Positions 15,185 through 22,597 are shown, counted from the stretch's first letter. The stretch: DNA of 22,661 nt from an uncultured Propionibacteriaceae bacterium (GCA_937988865.1 CALKHV010000185.1:1-22661), one strand, 5' to 3'. Numbers and translations: made by a program. Notes: generated from the letters alone by a model not told the origin.

Positions 15185-16462
15185 GTGGCCACTTCGTCGA
15201 CGGCGGTGTTCATCTCCCGCGTGCTCGGACTCCCCGTTCTCGACGCCGCCGGCGACCAGGTCGGCAAGGTGCGCGACGCCGTCATCCAGTTGCGCGCGTT
15301 CAACCGCCCGCCCCGGGTGAAGGGCCTTGTCGTCGAGCTGTTCGCCCGGCGCCGGATCTTCGTACCGATGGCGCGCGTCCACGCCGTGGACGCAGCCCAG
15401 GTGGCCATCACGGGCACGGTCGACACCCGCCGCTTCGCCCGCCGCGAGGCCGAGATCCTCGTCATCGACGACCTGTTCGACCGGCAGGTCACCCTCGGTG
15501 ACGGACGCAAGGTCGCCATCTTCGACGTCGCCATGCGGCCGGCCCGATCGCGGGAGTGGGAGTTGGCCGACGTCGCCCTCCGCGAGGTGACCCAGACGAG
15601 CCGGTTCAGGATCGGCCAGCGCGGCCAGGTCGTCATCGTCGACTGGTCGGAGGTGCCGCAACTCGCCCTCTCGAGCGCCCAGACCACCGAACATGTCGTG
15701 GCGAAGATGAGCGACATGCTCCCCGCCGACGTGGCGCGCGAACTGCACGACATGACAGCCGAACGGCGCGCCGAGGTCGCGAACGCCCTCGACAACAACC
15801 AGCTCGCGGACGCCCTGGAAGAGATGCCCGAGGACGAGCAGGTCGAGCTGATCAGCAGCCTCGACACCGAGCGCGCCGCGGACGTCCTGGAGGAGATGGA
15901 TCCCGACGACGCCGCCGACCTGATCAAGGACCTCCCGGCCGACGTCGCCGAGGACCTCCTCGGACGCATGGAGCCCGACGAGGCCAAGGACGTCCGCAAC
16001 CTTCTGCTCTACGAGGAGTCGACCGCCGGCGGCATGATGACCCCGGAACCCGTGGTCATGGCTGCCGACTCCACGGTGGCAGACGCGCTGGCCCGCATCC
16101 GCAGCGAGGAGCTCACGCCCGCCCTGGCGTCCATGGTCTTCATCTGCCGCCCACCACTCGACACACCGTCGGGACGCTATCTGGGCGCCGTCCACTTCCA
16201 GCGGCTGCTGCGCGAAGCCCCGAGTGCGATGGTCTCGACCCTGATCGACCAGGCCGTGGCACCGCTGACGCCATCGGCCGCCCTCCCGGACGTCAGCCGC
16301 TACTTCGCGACCTACAACCTCGTCGTCGCGGCGGTGGTGAACTCCGACCACCAGCTCGTCGGCGCGGTGACCGTCGACGACGTCCTCGACCACATGCTGC
16401 CCGAGGACTGGCGCGGCGAGCAGATGGACGACCTCGACCCCGCCGAGGTGACCCGTGGCTGA
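15185..16462 (+). CDS. MgtE N-terminal plus CBS domain protein without a channel domain
   Basis: This 425-residue protein has a PRC-barrel-like start (about 8-150, with two repeats of the GLPVLDAAGDQVGKV type), an MgtE intracellular N domain (about 160-280, superhelix of LEEMPEDEQVELISSLDTER-like repeats) and a pair of CBS domains (about 280-405). It ends there: none of the five transmembrane helices of a true MgtE Mg2+ channel follows. It is the same class as Rv1232c in position and content. Mg2+ sensing through the acidic N/CBS surfaces is known for MgtE and is only inferred here. The start is GTG at 15185 with a leaderless promoter. The end overlaps the DUF1003 membrane protein gene by eight bases, which suggests that the pair works as one unit. 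Confidence 0.88.
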   Translation: MATSSTAVFISRVLGLPVLDAAGDQVGKVRDAVIQLRAFNRPPRVKGLVVELFARRRIFVPMARVHAVDAAQVAITGTVDTRRFARREAEILVIDDLFDRQVTLGDGRKVAIFDVAMRPARSREWELADVALREVTQTSRFRIGQRGQVVIVDWSEVPQLALSSAQTTEHVVAKMSDMLPADVARELHDMTAERRAEVANALDNNQLADALEEMPEDEQVELISSLDTERAADVLEEMDPDDAADLIKDLPADVAEDLLGRMEPDEAKDVRNLLLYEESTAGGMMTPEPVVMAADSTVADALARIRSEELTPALASMVFICRPPLDTPSGRYLGAVHFQRLLREAPSAMVSTLIDQAVAPLTPSAALPDVSRYFATYNLVVAAVVNSDHQLVGAVTVDDVLDHMLPEDWRGEQMDDLDPAEVTRG

Positions 16463-17027
16463 GCGCAGGACCGTCGACCGCCTCAACACCCCCGGACGCC
16501 GCAGCCGTTGGCGCATGCCGCGCCTCGACCTCGATCCCGACACCTTCGGACGCTTCGCCGAGGGCTTCGCCCGCTTCATGGGGACAGCCCGCTTCCTCGG
16601 CTGGATGACGGTGTTCGTGATCATCTGGATCTCACTCAACGTCATCGGCCTCTGGGGCCTGAGGTGGGACCCCTACCCCTTCATCCTCCTGAACCTCTTC
16701 TTCTCGACCCAGGCCTCCTATGCGGCGCCGCTGATCCTGCTGGCGCAGAGTCGCCAGGAGGCGCGCGACCGCTTGAGCATCGAGGAGGACCGCCGGGTCG
16801 CTGCGCAGTCACGCGCCGACATGGACTTCCTCGCTCGCGAGATCGCGTCCATCAGGTTGGGCATCGGCGACCTCGCCACCCGCGACTACATCCGCTCCGA
16901 ACTTCGTGCCGAGCTCCGCGAGTTGCTGGCCGACCTCGACCGCGAGGACGGTCGCCCGGCCAAGTCGGGCGGCAAGCAGAAGCGCGGCGACGACGCCCGA
17001 TCGCGGAAACCGACGCCGCAGGCCTGA
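16455..17027 (+). CDS. DUF1003 membrane protein
   Basis: This 190-residue protein is a DUF1003 member. After a basic, soluble N-terminus come two transmembrane helices, about 45-69 (FLGWMTVFVIIWISLNVIGL) and 76-97 (FILLNLFFSTQASYAAPLILL), then the conserved AQSRQEARDRLSIEEDRRV helix (97-115) and a charged C-terminal coil ending in a lysine/arginine-rich tail. The biochemical function of the family is unknown. The start is GTG at 16455, inside the 3' end of the MgtE_N gene, giving an eight-base overlap and translational coupling. The same pair occurs in the mycobacterial locus (Rv1231c/Rv1232c), so a membrane anchor for the soluble MgtE_N/CBS protein is a reasonable guess. Confidence 0.88.
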   Translation: MAERRTVDRLNTPGRRSRWRMPRLDLDPDTFGRFAEGFARFMGTARFLGWMTVFVIIWISLNVIGLWGLRWDPYPFILLNLFFSTQASYAAPLILLAQSRQEARDRLSIEEDRRVAAQSRADMDFLAREIASIRLGIGDLATRDYIRSELRAELRELLADLDREDGRPAKSGGKQKRGDDARSRKPTPQA

Positions 17028-17074
17028 GGCGTCCGACTTGCATTTCACACTCACCGGGGCATAGACCCTTGTCC

Positions 17075-18232
17075 ATGACCACCGAGAACCCGCTCCTGGG
17101 ACAGATCCGCGCCGCGCTGCACTCCGTCAACGACCCCGAGATCCACCGTCCGATCACCGACCTGGGCATGGTCGACGAGGTCGCACTCGACGAGGGCGGG
17201 AACGCGATGGTGCGCGTTCTGCTGACCGTGGCCGGGTGCCCGCTGAAGCAGAAGCTCGTGACCGATGTGACGGCCGCGGTGTCGGCCGTCGACGGGGTCA
17301 ACGGCGTCAAGGTCGACCTGGGTGTCATGGACGACGAGCAGCGTTCCGCGCTCCGCCAGATGCTGCGCGGGGGTCAGGCCGAGCGCGTGATCCCCTTCGC
17401 CCAGCCCGGCAACCTGACCAAGGTCATCGCGGTCGCGTCCGGCAAGGGTGGCGTCGGCAAGTCGAGCGTGACGGTGAACCTGGCTCTCGCGCTCGCCGCC
17501 CTCGGACGTTCCGTCGGCATCCTGGACGCCGACATCTACGGCCACTCCGTCCCCGACATGCTCGGCCTGGGCGATGCGACCCCCACCGGGGTCGACGACA
17601 TGATCATGCCCGTGCCCTACAACGGGGTGAAGGTCATCAGCGTAGGCATGCTCAAGCCCTCGCGGGACGCCGTCATCGCGTGGCGCGGGCCCATCCTCGA
17701 CAAGGCGTTGACGCAGTTGCTGGCCGACGTCTACTGGGGCGACCTGGACTTCCTGCTGATCGACCTGCCCCCCGGCACGGGCGACGTCGCGATGTCGCTC
17801 GGCCAGAAGGTGCCCAACTCCGAGGTGATCGTGGTGACCACGCCGCAACTGGCGGCGTCCGAGGTGGCCGAGCGGGCCGGGACGATGGCCTCGATCATGC
17901 ACCAGTCGGTGATCGGCGTCGTCGAGAACATGTCGTGGCTCGAGACGACCTGCCCGCACTGCACGCAGACGCACCGCATCGAACTCTATGGACGCAACGG
18001 CGGTCAGAAGGTCGCGGACGCCCTCTCGGCGCGGCTCGGGCACGAGGTGCCCCTGCTGGCGCAGGTGCCGATGGAGGAGGAGTTGCGTGCGTCCGGTGAC
18101 CTGGGCACCCCGATCGTCGAGACCCATCCTGAATCACCCGCGGCGGCCGCACTGATCGGTCTGGCGCGTCGGCTCGCCGAGCGCAAGCGCGGCCTCTCGG
18201 GGATGCCGCTGGGGATCAGCCCGATCGGCTGA
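17075..18232 (+). CDS. mrp: Mrp/ApbC-type P-loop iron-sulfur carrier ATPase
   Basis: The 385-residue protein is an Mrp/ApbC/NBP35 family ATPase, which binds an Fe-S cluster and delivers it to apoproteins. An N-terminal MIP18/DUF59 domain (about 5-90, with TVAGCPLKQK) precedes the deviant Walker A GKGGVGKS (123-130). The switch region follows as DADIYGHSVPDMLG and Walker B as FLLIDLPPGTGD. The cluster-binding C-x2-C is present in TTCPHCTQTHRIE. The length matches Rv1229c (390). ATG 17075 lies 47 bases after the DUF1003 stop; a weak TTGCAT (17038-17043) and TAGACC (17062-17067) could be its own promoter. No ribosome binding site is seen. It converges on tatB with 29 bases between the stop codons. 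Confidence 0.96.
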   Translation: MTTENPLLGQIRAALHSVNDPEIHRPITDLGMVDEVALDEGGNAMVRVLLTVAGCPLKQKLVTDVTAAVSAVDGVNGVKVDLGVMDDEQRSALRQMLRGGQAERVIPFAQPGNLTKVIAVASGKGGVGKSSVTVNLALALAALGRSVGILDADIYGHSVPDMLGLGDATPTGVDDMIMPVPYNGVKVISVGMLKPSRDAVIAWRGPILDKALTQLLADVYWGDLDFLLIDLPPGTGDVAMSLGQKVPNSEVIVVTTPQLAASEVAERAGTMASIMHQSVIGVVENMSWLETTCPHCTQTHRIELYGRNGGQKVADALSARLGHEVPLLAQVPMEEELRASGDLGTPIVETHPESPAAAALIGLARRLAERKRGLSGMPLGISPIG

Positions 18233-18261
18233 GCGGGCTCACCGGGCGGGAGCCTGAGCTG

Positions 18262-18678
18262 TCAGGTGGCTTCGGTGTCGAACGGGACGCCGAAGCCCGG
18301 GCCCGTGCTGGCCGACGACATGGCCCCGCTCAGTTCGTTCGCCACATCGCGACCAGTGGCCGAGATGTCTTCCGACGCCACCTCGAGGTCGGTCTGGACG
18401 GCCTTCAGGTCATCGCGGATGTCGTCCAGGTCAGCCTGGATGTCGTTCAGGATGTGCTTCTGGATCAGCAGCTTCGGGTGCAGGTCGGTGAGGTGCAGAT
18501 CGGAGTATTCAGGACCCAACTCGGCCCGCAACTGGTCCTGCGCCGTGTTCGCGATGCCGCGCAGGAAGTGGACGATGCGCGCCGCCTTCTTCGCGAACTC
18601 GGGGATCTTCTCGGGTCCGAACATGACGACGGCGATCGCGATGAGGAAGACGAGCTCCGTGAAACCGATGCCGAACAC
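18262..18678 (-). CDS. tatB: Sec-independent protein translocase subunit TatB
   Basis: TatB works with TatC as the receptor for twin-arginine signal peptides. From GTG 18678 the protein is 138 residues and begins MFGIGFTELVFLIAIAVVMF (initiator read as Met), which is the canonical TatB transmembrane start with the FGP hinge immediately after (FGPEKIPEFAKKAAR, 20-34). An amphipathic helix and a long, acidic, coiled-coil-like stretch (residues 45-110) follow. An upstream in-frame TTG at 18684 would add two residues not found in the family. The GTG is supported because TAGGGT lies exactly six bases before it, which fits leaderless expression. It sits directly downstream of the sigE/anti-sigma pair, as in mycobacteria, but without the HtrA protease gene found between them there. 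Confidence 0.93.
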   Translation of the reverse strand: MFGIGFTELVFLIAIAVVMFGPEKIPEFAKKAARIVHFLRGIANTAQDQLRAELGPEYSDLHLTDLHPKLLIQKHILNDIQADLDDIRDDLKAVQTDLEVASEDISATGRDVANELSGAMSSASTGPGFGVPFDTEAT

Positions 18679-18684
18679 GGTCAA

Positions 18685-18690
18685 ACCCTA
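18685..18690 (-). promoter_or_regulatory. -10 box of tatB (leaderless)
   Basis: TAGGGT on the minus strand is followed by six bases and the GTG at 18678. It lies within the 28-base gap after the anti-sigma stop codon, so tatB can be expressed apart from sigE. Confidence 0.5.
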
Positions 18691-18706
18691 GCCCACGACA
18701 CCGAAC

Positions 18707-20068
18707 TCACCGATTGCGGTCAGCGAGTTGCTGCAGGCCAACCTTGGCGCGCCCGAAAGTCGAGTCGACGGGGGCGAGGTGGGGCAGCTCGCCGTACGCG
18801 GCCGCGACGAGGCCGTCCTTCGTACCCATCACGGCCAGCACGATCGTCCCGGACTGCCAGGCCGCGCCGCGGTTCGCCATGATCCCTGACGCGAGGGAGC
18901 CGCGCTGCTGCACCAGCGTGAGGGTCGAGCGTCCATCGCCGTACGTGGCCCGCACGACGGTGGGTTCGTAGTCGGAGTCGGCATCGATCGACAGTCGCGG
19001 TAGACCGGCCAGCGTGTCAGGGCAGACGAACTCGTCGAGACACCACGCCGCCTTCGCCTCGGCGGGCGCCGGGGTCGGCGCGGCCTGGACCACGGCGTCG
19101 TAGGTGATCTCGGTGAAACGGGCGCTGCGCAGGAGTTGCCCGGACGCCGACCACGACTCCCGGGCGAGCAGGACGCCGAGTTGAGGATTGACCCACCACC
19201 GCTCGGCGAGGCTGTCGTCGGCCCGTCGTCCCTCAATGACCAGGGCGGGGGTGTCGGCGACGACCGCACCCGTGAGGAGCCGGAACTCCATGTCGCCCCC
19301 GGCGTCCGAGGTGAGGGCGAGTCGACCGGTGTCGGCCACGCGGGCAGTCACCGCACGCCCGCCTTCGTGGGCGACGAGTTTCAGTCCGGTGCCCGGGGAT
19401 TCGCTGACCTCGACCGTGCCGTGGACGCACGGCTCCCGGTCTGCGAGGACGACGTCAACCGTGCCCGCGTACGACGTCCGGGCGCTGAGTCCCGTGGACA
19501 GCAGTTCGAGCGCGGTGTCGGTGTCGATCGACACCCCCTCCTCGATGACCGGCAAGGGCGTCGCCGAGGTGACGTGCGTGGCCAGGCGGGCCGCATCGGA
19601 TGCGACCAGATTCTCGGCCCGTCCTGCGCCCCCCCACTGCCCAGCTGCCGTCAGGTCGTCGCTGGCGAGGCGAACCGGATCGATGACGGAGGGCAGGTTC
19701 GGTGCCATCGCAAGGCCGAGCGCGAGCAGGCACAACATCGCACCCGCCGCGACCACCGACGTCGCGGCCACGCGCCGGCGGAGCGCGAGCCGTTGACTCG
19801 GGAGTCTGGTACCCGGCGCCTCGGCGCACAGCCAGAGGGGGGCATCGCCATTGCGTCCGGCGAGGGCGACCAGCGAGTCGGCCAGGCGGCCGGGTGCAGT
19901 GGCCCCGGCAGATGACCCGCCCAGGCAGGCACGAAGCTCACGGAGCTCGACCACCTCGTCACGGCACGTCCGGCACCCGACGAGGTGCGTCGCGACCTTC
20001 TCCTGGCGCGCCTGCGGCAGGGCCTGGTCGACGAACGCCGAGAGCAACTCGGCGGACGGGTGACTCAC
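18707..20068 (-). CDS. Anti-sigma factor for SigE with large RseB/MucB-like extracytoplasmic domain
   Basis: This is a 453-residue membrane anti-sigma factor, about three times the length of M. tuberculosis RseA. The cytosolic N-terminus has the zinc-binding ZAS motif H28-x3-C32-x2-C35 (THLVGCRTCRDEVVEL). One transmembrane helix follows at about 100-122 (AATSVVAAGAMLCLLALGLA). The remaining 330 residues are outside the membrane and contain a beta-rich region (about 185-345: GTVDVVLAD, LKLVAHEGGRAV, LLTGAVVADTPALVIEG, RWWVNPQLGVLLARESW) that looks like the MucB/RseB LolA-like domain, plus a further C-terminal domain. The start is GTG at 20068, overlapping the sigE stop as GTGA, the usual coupling of sigma and anti-sigma. 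In proteobacteria RseB is a separate protein; here sensor and anti-sigma would be one chain. The RseB assignment is by pattern and moderately sure. Confidence 0.83.
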   Translation of the reverse strand: MSHPSAELLSAFVDQALPQARQEKVATHLVGCRTCRDEVVELRELRACLGGSSAGATAPGRLADSLVALAGRNGDAPLWLCAEAPGTRLPSQRLALRRRVAATSVVAAGAMLCLLALGLAMAPNLPSVIDPVRLASDDLTAAGQWGGAGRAENLVASDAARLATHVTSATPLPVIEEGVSIDTDTALELLSTGLSARTSYAGTVDVVLADREPCVHGTVEVSESPGTGLKLVAHEGGRAVTARVADTGRLALTSDAGGDMEFRLLTGAVVADTPALVIEGRRADDSLAERWWVNPQLGVLLARESWSASGQLLRSARFTEITYDAVVQAAPTPAPAEAKAAWCLDEFVCPDTLAGLPRLSIDADSDYEPTVVRATYGDGRSTLTLVQQRGSLASGIMANRGAAWQSGTIVLAVMGTKDGLVAAAYGELPHLAPVDSTFGRAKVGLQQLADRNR

Positions 20069-20652
20069 CGCGGCGACCCGGTGGTGACCGCGGCCGACTC
20101 CTCGACGGCGACACCGAGGTACCGCTGATGGTCCTGGGTGGGACGCCTGTGGGCGAGTGCCTCGCGGAGCTGGGAGCGTCCGCGGTGGATGCGGCTGCGC
20201 ACGGTGCCGACCTTGACGTCGAGCACAGCGGCGATCTCGTCGTAGCTCAGGCCTTCGATGTCGCAGAGGACGACCGCGACGCGGAACTCCGGCGCGAGAG
20301 CCGCCAGCGCCCGGGCCACGTCGTGGTCGAAGAGCGCGTCATCGACGAGGTCATCGGGGGACGCATCGGGCAGCCGGCGTTCAGGTGCGTCGGCCACAGG
20401 ATCCATGCGGATGCGTTGCTTGCGACGGGCGCCGTCGAGGAACAGATTGGTGGTGATCCGGTGCAGCCAGCCCTCGAGCGTGCCCGGGGTGAAGGTGTGG
20501 ATCGACTTGAACACCCGCACGAAGACGTCCTGGGTGAGGTCTTCGGCGTCGTGGCGATTGCCCGTCAGGCGGAAGGCCAGACGAAACACCTGGGCGGAGT
20601 GCTCGCGGACCAACTGCTCCCAGGTGGGAGGGGTCCAGTCCGTGCGCTCCAA
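20065..20652 (-). CDS. sigE: ECF sigma factor, SigE group
   Basis: This 195-residue extracytoplasmic-function sigma factor directs RNA polymerase to cell-envelope stress promoters. The sigma-2 domain is at about 12-80 (EHSAQVFRLAFRLTGNRHDAEDLTQDVFVRVF, then TPGTLEGWLHRITTNLFLDGAR, the core-binding and -10 melting parts). Sigma-4 is at about 118-172 (ALAPEFRVAVVLCDIEGLSYDEIAAVLDVKVGTVRSRIHRGRSQL, the -35-reading helix-turn-helix). The GEGWLHRITTNLFLD-like segment matches mycobacterial SigE closely. It is shorter than Rv1221 (257) because it lacks the N-terminal extension. The start is TTG at 20652, supported by AGGAG six to seven bases upstream. Upstream is an ECF-type promoter, which suggests autoregulation. 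The four-base overlap with the anti-sigma gene couples their synthesis. Confidence 0.95.
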   Translation of the reverse strand: MERTDWTPPTWEQLVREHSAQVFRLAFRLTGNRHDAEDLTQDVFVRVFKSIHTFTPGTLEGWLHRITTNLFLDGARRKQRIRMDPVADAPERRLPDASPDDLVDDALFDHDVARALAALAPEFRVAVVLCDIEGLSYDEIAAVLDVKVGTVRSRIHRGRSQLREALAHRRPTQDHQRYLGVAVEESAAVTTGSPR

Positions 20653-20724
20653 GGTCGGCTCCTGACGTCACCTCGACCCTGTCGGGCAGCGCCGAGTCGC
20701 GGCTGTGCTGCCGCTCACCCTGTA

Positions 20725-20752
20725 CAACGCGTTGGGGTTGCGTTTTAGTTCC
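20725..20752 (-). promoter_or_regulatory. ECF-type (SigE-like) promoter of sigE
   Basis: On the minus strand GGAACT (20752-20747) is followed by a 17-base spacer and CGTTG (20729-20725). This matches the actinobacterial SigE/SigH-type consensus GGAACY-N16-18-CGTTR. It lies 73 bases before the sigE start codon and would let SigE stimulate its own gene. Confidence 0.6.
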
Positions 20753-20775
20753 AGCGCCCCCATGTTTCGACCGTG

Positions 20776-21660
20776 TCAGAGGTCGGCGGCGTCCAGAAGT
20801 GCGTTGAAAGCGGCGGCTTCGGCGGGGCTCGCGTCCAGCAGGGGCGGACGCAGGCCCCCGACCGGCATCCCCCGGTGCGCGAGGCCTGACTTCACGAGCA
20901 TGCAGCCCTGGGTGGCGAACACGCCGCTGTAGACCGGAAGCAGGGCACGGTAGGCAGCAAGCGCACGGTCGAGCCGGCCGGCCACGAAGTCGTCGATGAG
21001 GGCGCGAGTCCTGCGCCCGGTGAAGTGGGTGGACGTCCCCACCACGCCCGCCGCCCCGATCGCCATCAGGGGGAGGACCATCGCGTCGTCGCCCGCGTAG
21101 TAGACGAGGTTGGTCTGCGCCAGCACCTGGGCGGACGCTGCCGGCGCCCCCTTGGCGTCCTTGACGGCCACGATCCGGGGATGCTCGGCGAGCTTGACGA
21201 GCGTCGCCGACTCGATGGGCACCCCGGCGCGGTGCGGGATGTCGTACAGCATGATCGGGGTCGTCGTCGCCTCGGCGACGCTGACGAAGTGCGCGAGCAG
21301 CGCGTCCTGCGGCGGACGCGAGTAGTACGGGGTGACCACGAGCAGGCCGTCGGCACCCGCGTCCTCGCATCGCACGGCGAGGCTGATCGTGTGGTGCGTG
21401 TCGAAGGTGCCGACCCCGGCCAGCACCTGCGCGCGGTCGCCGACCTCGTCGACGACGGCCGCGATGAGCGCGACCTTCTCGTCGTCGGTGGTCGTGGGCG
21501 ACTCACCCGTCGTGCCGTTGATCACGAGGGTGTCGTTGCGCATCTCGTCGACCAGATGGGACGCCAACCGCCGGGCAGTCGGGAGGTCGACGGAGCCGTC
21601 GGCGGCGAACGGTGTGACCATCGCCGTGGCCAGACGTCCGAAGACGGGCTCGGCGGCCAC
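20776..21660 (-). CDS. dapA: 4-hydroxy-tetrahydrodipicolinate synthase
   Basis: This 294-residue TIM-barrel class I aldolase condenses pyruvate with aspartate semialdehyde, the first committed step of lysine and meso-diaminopimelate synthesis. Catalytic residues match E. coli DapA: T50 and T51 (INGTTGES), Y113 (TPYYSRPPQ), Y139 (LYDIPHRAG), R144 and the Schiff-base lysine K167 (AVKDAKG). The GVVGTSTH strand is also typical. The start is GTG at 21660 with AGGAGG about seven bases upstream inside the end of the biotinyl gene, two bases after whose stop codon it begins. It ends about 120 bases before the sigE start. A related N-acetylneuraminate lyase or keto-acid aldolase is possible in principle, but the whole active-site set favours DapA. 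Confidence 0.93.
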   Translation of the reverse strand: MAAEPVFGRLATAMVTPFAADGSVDLPTARRLASHLVDEMRNDTLVINGTTGESPTTTDDEKVALIAAVVDEVGDRAQVLAGVGTFDTHHTISLAVRCEDAGADGLLVVTPYYSRPPQDALLAHFVSVAEATTTPIMLYDIPHRAGVPIESATLVKLAEHPRIVAVKDAKGAPAASAQVLAQTNLVYYAGDDAMVLPLMAIGAAGVVGTSTHFTGRRTRALIDDFVAGRLDRALAAYRALLPVYSGVFATQGCMLVKSGLAHRGMPVGGLRPPLLDASPAEAAAFNALLDAADL

Positions 21661-21662
21661 CG

Positions 21663-21884
21663 TCAGGCCTCCTGGACGATCAACAGCGGATCGCCGTCGT
21701 GCACCACGTCACCGGGCTTCACGATCACTTCGGTGACGCTGCCGTCGACTTCGGCGAGAACGGGGATCTCCATCTTCATCGACTCGAGGATGATGACGGG
21801 GTCGGTGGCGCCCACCTTGTCGCCCACCTGGACCTCGATGGACAAGACGTTGGCGACGATCTCGGCATGCACGACGTGACTCAT
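21663..21884 (-). CDS. Small biotinylated carrier protein (TB7.3/Rv3221c-like)
   Basis: This 73-residue protein is a free-standing biotinyl domain. The attachment site is ESMKMEIP (34-41), with lysine 37 as the predicted biotinylated residue, set between two beta-hammerhead halves (SHVVHAEIVANVLSIEVQVGDKV and GSVTEVIVKPGDVVHDGDPLLIV). It matches the M. tuberculosis 71-residue protein TB7.3 (Rv3221c) nearly end to end, whose carboxylase partner is not established to my knowledge. In M. tuberculosis it lies near sigH/rshA; here it precedes dapA by two bases in a likely operon. ATG 21884 is preferred over upstream codons on family length, and TACCAT lies exactly six bases before it. GAAGGC between could also serve as a weak ribosome site. 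Confidence 0.92.
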   Translation of the reverse strand: MSHVVHAEIVANVLSIEVQVGDKVGATDPVIILESMKMEIPVLAEVDGSVTEVIVKPGDVVHDGDPLLIVQEA

Positions 21885-21890
21885 GCCTTC

Positions 21891-21896
21891 ATGGTA
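21891..21896 (-). promoter_or_regulatory. -10 box of the biotinyl protein/dapA operon (leaderless)
   Basis: On the minus strand TACCAT is followed by six bases (GAAGGC) and the ATG at 21884. It lies in the 50-base divergent gap opposite the O-methyltransferase promoter. The six-base gap makes a leaderless transcript likely. Confidence 0.5.
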
Positions 21897-21922
21897 GGGG
21901 GTGGGACGCCTCCTGAGTTCGC

Positions 21923-21928
21923 TACGCT
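21923..21928 (+). promoter_or_regulatory. -10 box of the O-methyltransferase gene (leaderless)
   Basis: TACGCT is followed by exactly six bases and GTG 21935. No ribosome binding site occurs before this start codon. Confidence 0.5.
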
Positions 21929-21934
21929 GGCGGC

Positions 21935-22597
21935 GTGACACCTGCACGCACGCCCAAAGCTCCCCACTCGATCATCGACTCCCGTTCCTGGGGATTCGCC
22001 GAGGACTTCGTCCCGGCCACGGACGCCGGCCGCCACGCCAGCGACGCGGCCGCCGAACTGGGCGTTCCCCCGCTGTCCCACGGCGCGGCGACGGTCCTCA
22101 CGTTCCTCGCGAAGGCGATCAACGCCCACGCGGTGGTCGAGGTCGGCACCGGGAGCGGCGCGTCCGGGTTGGCGCTGTTCTCGGGCATGACCGCTGACGG
22201 CATCCTGACGAGCATCGACACCGAGCCCGAGCGGCAGGCCGAGGCACGTCGCTCGTTCATCGCGGCCGGCGTGGCCACCCAGCGCTTCCGCCTGATCGCG
22301 GGCGTTCCCCTCGACGTGCTTCCCAAACTGCGCGACGGTGCCTACGACCTCGTGTTCATCGATGGTGACAAGCTGGAATACGTCGAATACATCGCCCAGG
22401 CCCTGCGCCTGCTGCGGCACGGCGGCATCGTCGTCCTGAACTCCGCCCTCTGGGGTGGCCTCGTCGCCGATCCTGACAACGAGGACGACGAGACCGTCAT
22501 CATCCGCGAGGCGCTCGAAGCGGTGCAACAGACCGAGGAGTTCGTCAGCGTCCTCCTGCCGGTGGGCGACGGGTTGCTGGCCGCCATCAAGGCCTGA
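21935..22597 (+). CDS. O-methyltransferase family protein (Rv1220c-like)
   Basis: The 220-residue protein is a class I SAM-dependent O-methyltransferase of the COMT-like family (Methyltransf_3). Motif I is VVEVGTGSGASGLAL (67-81), the adenosine-ribose acidic residue lies in TSIDTEPERQAEARR (92-106), and the metal/substrate loop is VFIDGDKLEYVEYI (140-153), where family members bind Mg2+ with the aspartate pair. Substrate is unknown. The Mtb counterpart Rv1220c adjoins sigE (Rv1221); here dapA and the biotinyl gene lie between, so synteny is kept only loosely. The start is GTG at 21935 with a leaderless-type TACGCT box. It diverges from the biotinyl gene and runs into the tandem repeat after its stop. 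Confidence 0.9.
   Translation: MTPARTPKAPHSIIDSRSWGFAEDFVPATDAGRHASDAAAELGVPPLSHGAATVLTFLAKAINAHAVVEVGTGSGASGLALFSGMTADGILTSIDTEPERQAEARRSFIAAGVATQRFRLIAGVPLDVLPKLRDGAYDLVFIDGDKLEYVEYIAQALRLLRHGGIVVLNSALWGGLVADPDNEDDETVIIREALEAVQQTEEFVSVLLPVGDGLLAAIKA

Noticed and set aside
17038..17067. Possible promoter TTGCAT-N18-TAGACC before mrp
   Set aside because: Each half matches the consensus at only three positions and the spacing from the start codon does not fit the leaderless pattern; mrp is more likely read from the MgtE_N/DUF1003 message.
15155..18152. Minus-strand frames opposite MgtE_N, DUF1003 and mrp
   Set aside because: Products are His/Val/Gly-rich mirror translations without domains; the plus-strand genes are well-known families.
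18253..18266. CCTGA-GCTG-TCAGG hairpin between mrp and tatB as terminator
   Set aside because: Only five base pairs, no T-tract and partly made by the tatB stop codon; too weak to call.
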